From Planctomycetota bacterium (GTDB taxonomy: Bacteria > Planctomycetota > Phycisphaerae > Phycisphaerales > Zrk34): a DNA stretch of 64,000 nt. Below the pieces are notes generated by a model. That model was given only the letters and a program-made list of their open reading frames with translations. It did not search any database and was not told the origin of the DNA. Of the stretch, positions 1 to 8,642 are shown piece by piece. Each line of letters begins with the position of its first letter. Position 1 is the first letter of the stretch. The stretch lies in contig WGMD01000014.1 of the NCBI GenBank assembly GCA_016125255.1, positions 62,001-126,000 of the forward strand, written 5' to 3'. Both the position numbers and the translations under genes were made by a program.

Positions 1-8
1 CCGATGAA

Positions 9-515
9 ATGAAGGGCACCATCAAGGTCAAGCTCAAGGGCGCCGACACGACCGTCAACATCGTGCAGAACCAGGACGGCACGCACAGCTTCGTGCTTCA
101 GACCGGCAATGGCGAAGAGCGGCTTTCCCCCGAGGATTTCGCACATCGCGTCTTCGACGAGCAGACGAGCCGCGGGTGGTTTCAGAAGCTCTTCAACATC
201 ACCTCGCCGATGGGCATTCTCTGGGTGAGCATCGGCATCATCGGACAGCTTCTATTCACCGGGCGGATGATCGTGCAGTGGATCAGCTCGGAAAAGAGCC
301 GAAAATCCGTGGTTCCCCCGGCGTTCTGGTGGATGAGTCTGATCGGCGCGACGATGCTGATGATCTACTTCGTCTGGCGCAAGGACATCGTCGGCGTCGC
401 GGGGCAGGGCACCGGCTGGTTCATCTACGTCCGCAACATCTATTTCATTCATCTCTCGAAAAAGAGCCCGCCCATCACCGAAGACCCCGCCCCGCAGGCG
501 GAGCTGGACGCATGA
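9..515 (+). CDS. LAB_N (lipid-A-disaccharide synthase N-terminal-like) membrane protein, possibly 5'-partial
   Basis: Small protein (168 aa from the first ATG). About 60 soluble N-terminal residues precede three hydrophobic segments (roughly 68-90, 102-122 and 135-150). The segments GQLLFTGRMIVQWISSEK, PPAFWWMSL and YVRNIYFIH are the signature of the LAB_N domain, which is found fused to LpxB or as a stand-alone inner-membrane protein and is related to small multidrug-resistance-like bundles. The family's biochemical role is not established. The frame stays open to the window edge (Asp-Glu before the ATG) and no ribosome-binding site can be seen in the 8 available bases, so the true start may lie upstream. 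It converges on sthA, with a bidirectional hairpin between them. Confidence 0.75.
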   Translation: MKGTIKVKLKGADTTVNIVQNQDGTHSFVLQTGNGEERLSPEDFAHRVFDEQTSRGWFQKLFNITSPMGILWVSIGIIGQLLFTGRMIVQWISSEKSRKSVVPPAFWWMSLIGATMLMIYFVWRKDIVGVAGQGTGWFIYVRNIYFIHLSKKSPPITEDPAPQAELDA

Positions 516-520
516 AAAGA

Positions 521-549
521 CCCACGCTTCAAAAGCGTGGGCTTCTTCA
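521..549. terminator. Bidirectional intrinsic terminator between LAB_N gene and sthA
   Basis: Perfect 9-bp stem (521-529 CCCACGCTT with 533-541) around a 3-nt loop. On the minus strand it is followed by TCTTTTC, and on the plus strand by the weaker CTTCTTC. It lies between two convergent genes, so it can serve both. Confidence 0.7.
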
Positions 550-571
550 AACCATCGGAACAGGTTTCGTG

Positions 572-2008
572 TCACGCCACGGCGCTGGTCGCGCGCTGGA
601 AGCGGACGCGCTTGAGTTTGTTGGCGCAGTTGAGCGCGGCCACCTTGTAGCACTCGGCGAGCGTGGGGTAGTTGAAGATCGTGGTGAGGAAGTAGTCCAG
701 GCCGCCGCCGAGGGCGAGGACGGCCTGCCCGACGTGGACGAGTTCCGTCGCGCCGGTGCCGATGCAGTGGATGCCCAGAAGCTGGCGCGTGTCGCGGTGG
801 AAGATCATCTTGAACATGCCCGTGTCGTCGCCGAGGATCTGACCGCGTGCGATTTCACGGTAGCGGGCGATGCCGGTTTCGTAGGGGACCTTCTTCTCGG
901 TCAGCTCCTGCTCGGTCGCGCCGACCATGGAGATTTCGGGAATGGCGTAGATGCCGAAGGGGAAGTGCTCGCTCATCTTCGTCGCCGGGGCGCCGAACAT
1001 GTGGCAGGCCGCGAGCCGGCCCTGCTCGGCGCTGGTGGCGGCGAGGGAGGGGAAGCCGATCACGTCGCCGGCCGCGAAAATATGCGCCGCCTCCGTGCGG
1101 AAATGCTCATCGACCTTGAGCCGGCCGCGCGGGTCGGCCTTGAGTCCCGCCGCCTCGACGTTCAGAAGATCGCTGCATCCCTGCCGGCCCGCCGAGTAGA
1201 GCACCACGTCCGCGACGATGTGCTTGCCCGACGCCAGTTCGATCATGCCCTGCGGCTCCGGGTTGTAGACGATGTCCAGCGAGTCCACCGCTTCGCCGAG
1301 CCGGAAGGTGATCTCGGCCCGGCGCATCTGGTAGATCAGCTCATCGACGATTTCATGATCGAGGAACTCCAGCGGGCGCGGCCGCTGATCGATCACGGTG
1401 ACTTCGACGCCCAGCGCGGCGAACATCGTGGCGTACTCGACGCCGATCACGCCCGCGCCGACGACCGCCATCGTCTGAGGCAGTCGATCGAGACTCAATA
1501 CGTCATCGGAAGTGATGATGGTCTTGCCGTCGGGTTTGACGCCGCGCGGCTCGGCGGGACGCGTGCCCACCGCCACGAGGAAATTCGCCGAGGTCATCGT
1601 CCGCACGCCCTCTTCCGTCACGACCTCGATCGTGTGCGGCCCGGTGAACTGCGCGGCGCCGAAGATCACGGCGATGTTGTTGCGCTGAAGCTGTTGAATC
1701 TGAATGTGCGTCTCGCGGTCGATGACGTCCGTCACCCGCGACAGCAGCCGATCGATCGTCGGCCGATTGTGCGGCGAGAAGCCGGTGGCGTTGTCGAGAC
1801 TCATCGCCCCGGCGTAATTGCGCACCGCTTCGCGGAGCGTCTTGGAGGGGATCGTGCCGGTTTCGAGACACACGCCGCCGACGACGCGCCGCTTCTCGAT
1901 GAGCGCGACTTTCTTGCCGAGCTTGGCCGCCTGCACCGCGGCGCGCTGACCGGCGGGGCCCGAACCGATGCAGATCAGATCGTAGTCAAAATGTTCGGTG
2001 TCGCTCAC
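572..2008 (-). CDS. sthA: Si-specific (soluble) NAD(P)+ transhydrogenase
   Basis: FAD-dependent cytoplasmic enzyme of the dihydrolipoamide-dehydrogenase-like family that transfers hydride between NADPH and NAD+ to balance the two pools. An N-terminal FAD-binding motif (ICIGSGPAG, residues 12-20) is followed by GGVCLETGTIPSKTLRE, where the second Cys of the usual redox disulfide is absent, as in SthA. A second Rossmann motif (VVGAGVIGVEYA) binds NAD(P), and a C-terminal dimerisation domain ends near FNYPTLAECYKVAALN. The GTG start at 2008 is chosen because GAGGAGG lies 7 nt upstream. The frame also runs to an ATG at 2092, but that adds 28 unlike residues with no ribosome-binding site. 478 aa is normal for the family. 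Confidence 0.88.
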   Translation of the reverse strand: MSDTEHFDYDLICIGSGPAGQRAAVQAAKLGKKVALIEKRRVVGGVCLETGTIPSKTLREAVRNYAGAMSLDNATGFSPHNRPTIDRLLSRVTDVIDRETHIQIQQLQRNNIAVIFGAAQFTGPHTIEVVTEEGVRTMTSANFLVAVGTRPAEPRGVKPDGKTIITSDDVLSLDRLPQTMAVVGAGVIGVEYATMFAALGVEVTVIDQRPRPLEFLDHEIVDELIYQMRRAEITFRLGEAVDSLDIVYNPEPQGMIELASGKHIVADVVLYSAGRQGCSDLLNVEAAGLKADPRGRLKVDEHFRTEAAHIFAAGDVIGFPSLAATSAEQGRLAACHMFGAPATKMSEHFPFGIYAIPEISMVGATEQELTEKKVPYETGIARYREIARGQILGDDTGMFKMIFHRDTRQLLGIHCIGTGATELVHVGQAVLALGGGLDYFLTTIFNYPTLAECYKVAALNCANKLKRVRFQRATSAVA

Positions 2009-2098
2009 AGCCGGACCTCCTCGTGCAGTAAGTAGTAACTCCGATCTCATCGGCACAATCGAGCGATGAATGAAGAGGCCGGCGGGGTCCAAATAAAA

Positions 2099-2124
2099 GG
2101 CGGGGGGACTTAAGTCCCCCCGCC
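2099..2124. repeat. GACTTAAGTC palindrome, copy 1 (perfect 26 bp)
   Basis: Perfect 26-bp palindrome centred on CTTAAG with six G/C pairs on either side. It lies between korB and sthA. The same core recurs at 37711, 61775 and 63175. It could fold as a hairpin in RNA and may stop transcription after korB. Confidence 0.8.
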
Positions 2125-2150
2125 TCGGGAAAACAAGGGTGATCGCGGGT

Positions 2151-3212
2151 TTACTCGTGCAGCGCGGCGGACTGTTCGCCTTCGTGGGGGTTTTTGACTT
2201 CCCAGGTGTCGCCGGAGTAGAGGAGCTTCTTGAGGTCGCCTTCGCCGCGGGCGCTGATGGCGGCTTTGACCTGATCTTCGAGCAGGTCCTCGTAGCATTC
2301 GTCGGGCTGGGCGTAGAAGACGCCCATCGGCTCGGGGAAGTCGGGGCGCATCAGGCGGCTGAGCAGGAAGGCGTGACGCTCGTCGTTCTCGTCATGGAAG
2401 AGCAGATCGTCTTCCTTGATGCCCTTGCCGATCTCGACGATTTCGGGCTTGCCGTCCATGGTCAGACGAATGCCCTTGTTGCGATCCTTGCCGAAGATCA
2501 GCGGCTTGCCGTGCTCGAGGCGGACGAGAGCGTCCTCCTTCGTGTCCTTGTCGGTGGCGTACTGGAAGGCAAAGTGATTGAACACGTTGCAGTCCTGATA
2601 GATTTCGACGAACGACGTGCCGCGATGAGAGGCGGCGCGCTCCAGCACGTCGCCCAGATTCTTGTCCACATCGATCGCCCGCGCGACGAAGCTCGCCTCC
2701 GCGGCGATGGCCAGACTGATCGGGCTGATGGGCATGTCGATCGACCCCATCGGACTGGACTTGGTCTTCTTGCCTTCTTCGGAGGTCGGCGAGTACTGGC
2801 CCTTCGTCAGACCGTAGATGCGGTTGTTGAAGAGCATGATGTTGATGTTGACGTTGCGGCGGAGGGCATGGATCAGATGGTTGCCGCCGATGGACAGGCC
2901 GTCGCCGTCGCCGGTGACGAGCCAGACGTCCAGTTCGGGGTTGGCGATCTTGACGCCGGTGGCGAAGGCCGGGGCGCGCCCGTGGATGGAGTGCATCCCG
3001 TAGGTGTCGACGTAGTAGGGGAAGCGGCTCGAGCAGCCGATGCCGGCGACGAAGACCGTCTTCTCCTTGCGGGCGCCGATCTTGGCGAGCACCTTCTTGA
3101 CCTGATTGAGAATCGCATAGTCACCGCAGCCGGGGCACCAGCGCACATCCTGATCGGAGGCGAAGTCCTTGGCGGTCAGTACGGTCAGGGCAACATCTTC
3201 TTGAGTGGCCAT
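2151..3212 (-). CDS. korB: 2-oxoacid:ferredoxin oxidoreductase, beta subunit
   Basis: Thiamine-diphosphate-binding subunit that, with KorA, oxidatively decarboxylates a 2-oxoacid (probably 2-oxoglutarate) to the acyl-CoA and reduces ferredoxin. It shows the WCPGCGDY motif (Cys26, Cys29) typical of the [4Fe-4S]-carrying beta subunit. It also has the ThDP/Mg motif starting GDGDGLSIGG at 101 and ending NN at 129-130. 353 aa fits the family. It follows korA by 126 nt on the same strand. The substrate (2-oxoglutarate, pyruvate or branched-chain) cannot be settled from sequence alone. Confidence 0.88.
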   Translation of the reverse strand: MATQEDVALTVLTAKDFASDQDVRWCPGCGDYAILNQVKKVLAKIGARKEKTVFVAGIGCSSRFPYYVDTYGMHSIHGRAPAFATGVKIANPELDVWLVTGDGDGLSIGGNHLIHALRRNVNINIMLFNNRIYGLTKGQYSPTSEEGKKTKSSPMGSIDMPISPISLAIAAEASFVARAIDVDKNLGDVLERAASHRGTSFVEIYQDCNVFNHFAFQYATDKDTKEDALVRLEHGKPLIFGKDRNKGIRLTMDGKPEIVEIGKGIKEDDLLFHDENDERHAFLLSRLMRPDFPEPMGVFYAQPDECYEDLLEDQVKAAISARGEGDLKKLLYSGDTWEVKNPHEGEQSAALHE

Positions 3213-3243
3213 CTGTCTAATTTCCTGCCTTTGGGCGGAAAGA

Positions 3244-3322
3244 GGTCAGCGATCAGGTGTCAGCGGTCAGCCAGCAATGCGGTCTCTTGTGTTTTCAAAG
3301 CTGAATGCTGAAAGCTGACACC
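3244..3322. repeat. TCAGCGGTCAGC-type interspersed repeat, copy 1
   Basis: Repeat made of GTCAGCGATCAGGTGTCAGC-like units in one arm and GCTGAATGCTGAAAGCTGAC in the other, so the two arms can partly pair. It occupies nearly all of the korA-korB spacer. Related copies lie at 43893 and 53593, and inside rarA at about 19205. Confidence 0.7.
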
Positions 3323-3338
3323 TTCTTATCCTGCGCTG

Positions 3339-5309
3339 TTAAGCGCTCTCGCCCAGGTATTGTTCGATCGCCTGGGCGTTGGGGTCCACGTGGTGTTGGT
3401 TGGGCTGCATGAACTCGGCGTCGCCGTATTTGCCTTCGAGCATCAGGTCGATGGCCTCCTCGATTTCCTCGACGAGGAAGGGCTGTCCCTGAATCTTGTT
3501 GAGGCCGCGGGCGTCGACGAGGAATTTGCCGCGGATGAGCAGGCGGAGCTGGCCGGTGTTGAGTTCGGGGATGAGCACGCGCTTGTAGCTTGCGAGCACT
3601 TCCTTGAGGTTGGCGGGGAAGGGATTGAGGTAGCGCAGATGGGCTGCGGCGACTTTCTTTCCGGCGGCGCGGGCGCGGGCGACGGCGGTCGTGATCGCGC
3701 CGTACGTGCCGCCCCACCCGAGCACGAGCAGGTCGCCGGTCGATTCGCCTTCGACGCTCAGCTTGGGCAGACGCTTGGCGAGGCGGGCGACTTTTTCGCG
3801 GCGGATATTGGTCATGAGCTGATGGTTCTGCCCGTCGTAGCAGACCGAGCCGGTCACGTTCATCTTCTCAAGCCCGCCGACGCGGTGCTGGAGGTTGGGC
3901 GTGCCGGGCTTGGCCCAGGGGCGCGACAGATTCGCATCGCGCTTGTAGGGGCGGAAGACGCCATCGACCCTATCCGATTCGTCGGCGTGACGCACGGGGA
4001 TCTTCGGCAGCGCATCGGGATTGGGAATGCGCCACGGCTCGGCGCCGTTGGCGATGTAGCCATCGGACAGGATCATCACCGGCGTCATGCACTCGAAGGC
4101 CGTGCGCACGGCTTCGAGGGCCATGTCGAAGCAGTCGGCGGGGCTCTTGGGAGCGAAGATGATCACCGGGCAGTCGCCGTTGCGGCCGAACATGGCCTGA
4201 AGCAGGTCGGATTGTTCGGTCTTGGTGGGCAGACCCGTCGACGGCCCGCCGCGCTGCACGTCGATGACGATCAAAGGCAGTTCGGTGATGACGGCCAGGC
4301 CCATCGCCTCGGCTTTGAGGGCCAGGCCCGGGCCGCTCGTGCCCGTCACGCCCAGTTGACCGGCGTAGCTGACGGCGATCGCCGAGCACACGGCCGCGAT
4401 CTCGTCCTCGGCCTGAAACGTCTTGACGCCGAAGTGGCGCATCGCCGCCAGGTAGTGAAGGATGTCCGACGCGGGCGTGATCGGATAGGTGCAGTAGATG
4501 AGCTGTTTACCGGAGAGTTTGCCGGCGGCGACGAGGCCCATCGCGAGGGCTTCATTGCCGGTGATGCGGCGGTACATGCCCGCTTCGATCGGGGCTTTGT
4601 CCACCTGATAGCGGATCGGGAAGATCTCGGCGGTGTCGCCGAAGTCGTAGCCGGCCTTGAGCGCCTTGACGTTCGCCTCGGCGACCTGCGGCATGTTCTT
4701 CTTCTTGCCGAAGTAGTCTTCGAGATAGCGCACCGTCACATCCAGCGGGCGGTCGTACAAGTAGTAGACGACGCCCAGCGCGTACATGTTTTTGCAGCGG
4801 CCGATGTCCTTGGCGCCCATGCCCGAGGACGCGAGTTCTTCGCTGGTCAGCCGGGTGATCGGGACCTTGTAGAGCTTGTACTTTTGCAGGTACTTCTCGT
4901 CGTCGAGGGGGTTGTATCCCTCGGCGTAGCCGGCCTTGCGGAGGTTGGTCTTGTCGAATTCGTCTTCATTGACGACGACGATCCCGCCGCCGCGGACGTC
5001 GGAGATATTGGCCTTGAACGCGGCGGGGTTCATGGCGATCAGCGCGTCGACCTGGTCGCCGGGCGTGAAGATTTCCTGCGAGGCGAAGTTGACCTGAAAC
5101 CCGGAGACGCCGGCGACGGTGCCGGCGGGGGCGCGGATTTCAGCGGGGAAGTCGGGGAGGGTGGCGATGTCGTTGCCGACCATGGCGGAGGTGTCGGTGA
5201 ATCGCATGCCGGCGAGCTGCATGCCGTCACCGGAGTCGCCGGCGAATCGGACGGTGGCGGAACGGACGGTGAGGACTTGTTTCGATGGGGAAACCATCAT
5301 GGGCTCCAT
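3339..5309 (-). CDS. korA: 2-oxoacid:ferredoxin oxidoreductase, fused gamma-alpha subunit
   Basis: Partner of KorB. The N-terminal ~200 residues are the gamma domain (RFAGDSGDGMQLAG at 21-34). The rest is the alpha (pyrimidine-binding) domain with YPITPASDIL near residue 275 and the GTSGPGLALKAEAMG segment typical of KorA. 656 aa matches fused alpha/gamma subunits. The ATG at 5309 has no clear ribosome-binding site. GGAG lies 6 nt before the ATG at 5297, so translation may start there, four codons later. A TATAAT box lies 38 nt upstream. Together korAB supply reduced ferredoxin or acyl-CoA for central carbon metabolism. Confidence 0.88.
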   Translation of the reverse strand: MEPMMVSPSKQVLTVRSATVRFAGDSGDGMQLAGMRFTDTSAMVGNDIATLPDFPAEIRAPAGTVAGVSGFQVNFASQEIFTPGDQVDALIAMNPAAFKANISDVRGGGIVVVNEDEFDKTNLRKAGYAEGYNPLDDEKYLQKYKLYKVPITRLTSEELASSGMGAKDIGRCKNMYALGVVYYLYDRPLDVTVRYLEDYFGKKKNMPQVAEANVKALKAGYDFGDTAEIFPIRYQVDKAPIEAGMYRRITGNEALAMGLVAAGKLSGKQLIYCTYPITPASDILHYLAAMRHFGVKTFQAEDEIAAVCSAIAVSYAGQLGVTGTSGPGLALKAEAMGLAVITELPLIVIDVQRGGPSTGLPTKTEQSDLLQAMFGRNGDCPVIIFAPKSPADCFDMALEAVRTAFECMTPVMILSDGYIANGAEPWRIPNPDALPKIPVRHADESDRVDGVFRPYKRDANLSRPWAKPGTPNLQHRVGGLEKMNVTGSVCYDGQNHQLMTNIRREKVARLAKRLPKLSVEGESTGDLLVLGWGGTYGAITTAVARARAAGKKVAAAHLRYLNPFPANLKEVLASYKRVLIPELNTGQLRLLIRGKFLVDARGLNKIQGQPFLVEEIEEAIDLMLEGKYGDAEFMQPNQHHVDPNAQAIEQYLGESA

Positions 5310-5346
5310 GCGCGGCGCAGACAGTAGGGGGGAAAATCAGGAGGTC

Positions 5347-5352
5347 ATTATA
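5347..5352 (-). promoter_or_regulatory. Possible -10 element for korAB
   Basis: Exact TATAAT on the minus strand, 38-43 nt before the korA ATG. No convincing -35 hexamer at 16-18 nt spacing is visible, so this is tentative. Confidence 0.3.
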
Positions 5353-5531
5353 TCCCCGCTCCCCCGTCAGTCACGTTTCACCCAAACTGCATTGCCTCGT
5401 GAAATACTACGCGCATCGGGGGAGGGGGGCTACAGAAGGGGATGGGGGTTGGGGGAGGGGGAAGAGCAAAGGCAACACGCGCCGCGCGCGTCATCCCCTT
5501 CCCCTCTCCCCCAGCCCCCGTTTTGTAAATG

Positions 5532-5566
5532 ACACAGCCCGACCGGGGAGACCAGTCGGGCTGTGT
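5532..5566 (-). terminator. Strong hairpin after the 57-aa membrane protein gene
   Basis: Perfect 12-bp stem (5532-5543 ACACAGCCCGAC with 5555-5566) and 11-nt loop, 48 nt beyond the stop codon of the small gene. It lacks a good T tract on either strand, so it may act as a weak terminator or as an mRNA 3'-end stabiliser. Confidence 0.5.
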
Positions 5567-5613
5567 ACGCGGGTGGTAGGGCTGCTTCAGGCAGGGGCGA
5601 GCGGTGGGGGTGC

Positions 5614-5787
5614 TCAGCCGTTGTCCTGCGTGTCGGAGGCGTTGGTGCACATGGAGGCGCCGAGGAGGGCGATGCCCAGGCAGGCGCCGGGTCCGGCGTT
5701 GAGGATGCCGGAGGTTGGGGCGAAGAGGGCGTAGAGGACGCCGCCGCTGATGATGCTCCACATACAGATGATTGCGAAGGTCTTCAT
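5614..5787 (-). CDS. 57-aa hydrophobic membrane protein of unknown function
   Basis: Short gene starting ATG at 5787 with AAGGGG about 9 nt upstream and ending TGA at 5614. The product begins MKTFAIICMWSIISGGVLYA and has two hydrophobic stretches (about 4-22 and 30-47) and a polar tail. Ribosome-binding site, codon pattern and a following hairpin support it, but I recognise no family. It precedes korA on the same strand yet is separated from it by the hairpin and spacer. Confidence 0.55.
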   Translation of the reverse strand: MKTFAIICMWSIISGGVLYALFAPTSGILNAGPGACLGIALLGASMCTNASDTQDNG

Positions 5788-5977
5788 TCCCAATTCCCCT
5801 TGCCGATCGTTGACGAATCGTTTTCCCCGCCGCCGGGCGGCTCACACCTTGAAACTGCGATATAACGGGCCGGGACGCAAATCCCTTTTCGTAATTTTTT
5901 CCGGGCTGCTCCGTTAGCACTTATACTGCCGATGTGTTGGCGCGGGGGATGGCCGGTCGCCGATGAGGATTGACGCC

Positions 5978-7975
5978 ATGCAGATGCGCATCCGGACCTT
6001 CTTGATCGCTTCATTTTTCGCCGCCGCCGCATCCGCCCAGCCGGCGCCGCCCGCACAACCCGCGCCGCCCAACCCCGACCCCACCATCGACGCCTTCAAC
6101 GTCGCGCTGCACGAAGCGATCGATGCGCTGCAGAACAACGACCTGGCCGCGGCGATGGATCAGCTCGAAGCGCTTCAGAAAGCCAACCTCGACACCCTCA
6201 CCCGCCGCCGCGTCAACGTCCTCTACAACCAGCTCAACGGCTCGTACCTCGAAGCGCAAAAACCCTGGCTTGATCGAAAAGTCCTCGACACCGTCGTCCT
6301 CGTCGATGACGAACTGTCGCTCGTGCGCGCGATCGCCGCCTGGCCCCGCGATGAGTACTACCCCGTGCTGCTGGACGACGGGTGGTACTCGAAGTTGTTC
6401 ATCGAGGCGTTCAAGCCCAGACACGTGATGCATCTGACGAGCGGCGTGGTGCGCGACCCGGCGATCGTCGCGCAGGCCATCGTCGAAATCACCACGCGCC
6501 ACAACCAGCAGATCGACGAAGAGCAGCGGCGCAATCCGCCGATCTATCCCACGCCGCCGGGCCTCGTCGCGATCGACGCCGCCGCGCCGCAGCGCGCCGG
6601 GGCGCTGGCGCTGGCGATCGGTCGACGCCAACCCGCCCTGGCCATGACCGTCGGCCACCGCGCCCACGATCAGGTGGCCGAGAAGGTCATCATCGACCTC
6701 AACGGCCTGCTCGTGGACACGATGAACAACCTCGGCCTGCTGCGCCTCGATCGCTGGTCCGCCCTCACGCTCGCCGGACCCTTCCCCTACCTCTACACCC
6801 CCAGCGAGGAAAAACAGCCCAAGGAAGTCCCCAAACTCGCCGGCCCCCGCGCCAGCGACGACCTGTTCGGACGCGACGCCAACGGCGTCCGCGTCGCCGT
6901 CGTCGGCCGGCTCATCGGCGATGTCGCCCAGTCCAATTACATGGCCATGTGCTCCCTCTTCCTCTCCCCCCACGACGCCCTGCTCATCGACGATTACCCC
7001 GCGCGGACGAATCAATCGATTTGGAAGGACTATCGACTCGGACCGGCCGAGCAGCTTCTGGCCGGCCGACTCAAAACGCGCCGTCTCGCCGACGATCAGG
7101 TCACGGTGTCGACGATTCATACGCTGACCTGGCCCCGCAATCCTTACGACTTGGTGTGGATCAATTCCTCCGGCGGGCCGCAGTGGTGGCACGTCGAAGG
7201 CGGCAAGAGCATGGCCGGTGTCGATGACATTCCCATCGGCCGCGCCTGCGTCTTCTACGTCTCGCACTCGTTCTCCGCCGCCGATCCCTACGACCCCGAC
7301 ACGCTCGCCGGCCGCGCCCTGGTCGGCGGGGCGTACTGGTACTTCGGCTCCGTGCATGAGCCGTTCCTCCCCGCCTTCGCCGACCCCAATGCCTTCACGC
7401 AGAAGATCCTCGCCGGAACCCCGCTGGCCTTCGCCGCCCGGCGGGAGATGGGCCATCCTCTGTACCTGCCGTGGAAACTCATGTGCATCGGCGATCCGCT
7501 TTACTGTCTGCGCCCCGCACCGGCCCAGCGGATCGATGACACGCCCGCCGTCGCCGGACTTGCACCCGAGCCCGAGGCGCCGCTCGACCTTGCCGCCAGC
7601 GATGACCTGTCGCCCGGCCAGCTCGCCGCCGCCGCCTTCGACGCCTTCGCGGATCACAACTACCCCCCGCTCCTGAAGCTTCAGCCCTCCGCCATCCAAC
7701 GCGACCCGATCGCCACCATCGTCTACCGGCAGGCCGCCGCCGGACAGTTCACCAAGGAACTCAACGCCGGCCAGCTCGACGAAGCACGCATCATCCTCAC
7801 CCGCCTGCTCATCCTCGGCGGCGACAAGCGCGTCCTCACCGACCTGACCAAACGCTGGCTCGCCCAGACCGCCAAGCGCGGCTCCGAACCCGAAGCCCGC
7901 ACCTACCTCAAAGCCCTCTCCCGCCAACCCCTCCCCATCCCCTCCCGCGAAGCCCTCCAGGACCTCACCCACTGA
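5978..7975 (+). CDS. Large secreted protein of unknown function (weak C25/caspase-like resemblance)
   Basis: 665-aa protein with a Sec signal peptide (MQMRIRTFLIASFFAAAASA) and then an Ala/Pro-rich stretch. The start at 5978 is preferred over 5963 because GAGGA lies 8 nt before it. Residues ~90-520 alternate hydrophobic strands and polar loops. The segment around 400-460 (DLVWINSSGGPQWW, CVFYVSHSFS, GGAYWYFGSVHEPFL) and the later IGDPLY motif resemble the caspase-like fold of gingipain (C25)-type proteins of planctomycetes, but I see no certain Cys/His dyad. The C-terminus (~560-660) is helical. It is probably periplasmic or surface-exposed. The family assignment is a guess. Confidence 0.6.
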   Translation: MQMRIRTFLIASFFAAAASAQPAPPAQPAPPNPDPTIDAFNVALHEAIDALQNNDLAAAMDQLEALQKANLDTLTRRRVNVLYNQLNGSYLEAQKPWLDRKVLDTVVLVDDELSLVRAIAAWPRDEYYPVLLDDGWYSKLFIEAFKPRHVMHLTSGVVRDPAIVAQAIVEITTRHNQQIDEEQRRNPPIYPTPPGLVAIDAAAPQRAGALALAIGRRQPALAMTVGHRAHDQVAEKVIIDLNGLLVDTMNNLGLLRLDRWSALTLAGPFPYLYTPSEEKQPKEVPKLAGPRASDDLFGRDANGVRVAVVGRLIGDVAQSNYMAMCSLFLSPHDALLIDDYPARTNQSIWKDYRLGPAEQLLAGRLKTRRLADDQVTVSTIHTLTWPRNPYDLVWINSSGGPQWWHVEGGKSMAGVDDIPIGRACVFYVSHSFSAADPYDPDTLAGRALVGGAYWYFGSVHEPFLPAFADPNAFTQKILAGTPLAFAARREMGHPLYLPWKLMCIGDPLYCLRPAPAQRIDDTPAVAGLAPEPEAPLDLAASDDLSPGQLAAAAFDAFADHNYPPLLKLQPSAIQRDPIATIVYRQAAAGQFTKELNAGQLDEARIILTRLLILGGDKRVLTDLTKRWLAQTAKRGSEPEARTYLKALSRQPLPIPSREALQDLTH

Positions 7976-8126
7976 CCCCCCCCACCCCCGATCCCCAGCC
8001 CCCGATCCCTGATCCCTTCCCCCTTCCCCCTTCCCCTGCCCCAAGATTTTCCGTGAGATCGCCCCCTTCAAGGAGGTATAAGGATGAGGCGCCACGGCAA
8101 CAGATCCGCAGCGAACGAGTCAACTC

Positions 8127-8642
8127 ATGGACCAGAAGGCATTTGCGCAGAATCTGATGGCCTGTCAGGATCGGCTCTACGCCTATGCCGCCGCGCTGGT
8201 GGGGAACATGACGGCCGTGGACGACATTGTGCAGCAGACCAATCTGATTCTCTGGCGCAAGGCCGACCAGTTCGAGCCGGGCACGGAGTTCGGGGCGTGG
8301 GCCTGTCGCGTGGCGTTCTACGAGATTCTCAAGCATCGCCAGCGCCGCAAGCGCGAGAAGCTGCTCTTTGATGACGACCTTCTGAGCATCATGGCCGAGC
8401 GCTGCGAGCAGTTCAGCGACGAGGCGACGCAGCGACGTTCCGCCCTGCGCCTGTGCCTCAAGAAGCTCTCGCCCGATCAGCGCGAACTGTTGGAGCGGCG
8501 GTACGAGCCGGGCGCGTCGGTGGCGGACATGGCCGGCGAGCTTCATCGCTCCGCCGGCTCGCTCTCGCAGGAGCTTTACCGCATCCGACAGGCCCTGACC
8601 GACTGCATCCGCAAGCGTCTTTCGCAGGAGCAGGCCGGATGA
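8127..8642 (+). CDS. ECF sigma-70 family factor, cassette 1
   Basis: 171-aa ECF sigma factor of the Rhodopirellula/Verrucomicrobium type (TIGR02989-like). Region 2 is recognised by DDIVQQTNLILWRKADQF and GAWACRVAFYEILKHRQRRK. Region 4 is LSPDQRELLERRYEPGASVADMA followed by a helix-turn-helix. It directs RNA polymerase to a small regulon and is expected to be controlled by the FecR-like protein whose gene overlaps its stop codon (ATGA). The ATG at 8127 has a poor ribosome-binding site. A perfect AAGGAGG lies 7 nt from an out-of-frame ATG at 8084. Confidence 0.85.
   Translation: MDQKAFAQNLMACQDRLYAYAAALVGNMTAVDDIVQQTNLILWRKADQFEPGTEFGAWACRVAFYEILKHRQRRKREKLLFDDDLLSIMAERCEQFSDEATQRRSALRLCLKKLSPDQRELLERRYEPGASVADMAGELHRSAGSLSQELYRIRQALTDCIRKRLSQEQAG

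Larger units (their letters stand above)
5310..5613. other. Non-coding spacer upstream of korA
   Basis: About 300 bp without a gene. It holds the korA -10 candidate, a G/C-rich imperfect inverted repeat of GGGGGTTGGGGGAGGGGG type (about 5440-5465 with 5494-5520) and the terminator hairpin at 5532-5566. Reading frames here are low-complexity and look non-coding. Confidence 0.55.

Noticed and set aside
8084-8371. 95-residue frame beginning at the strong ribosome-binding site
   Set aside because: It overlaps the sigma gene in another frame and its composition is that of a shadow frame. Kept only as a regulatory curiosity.
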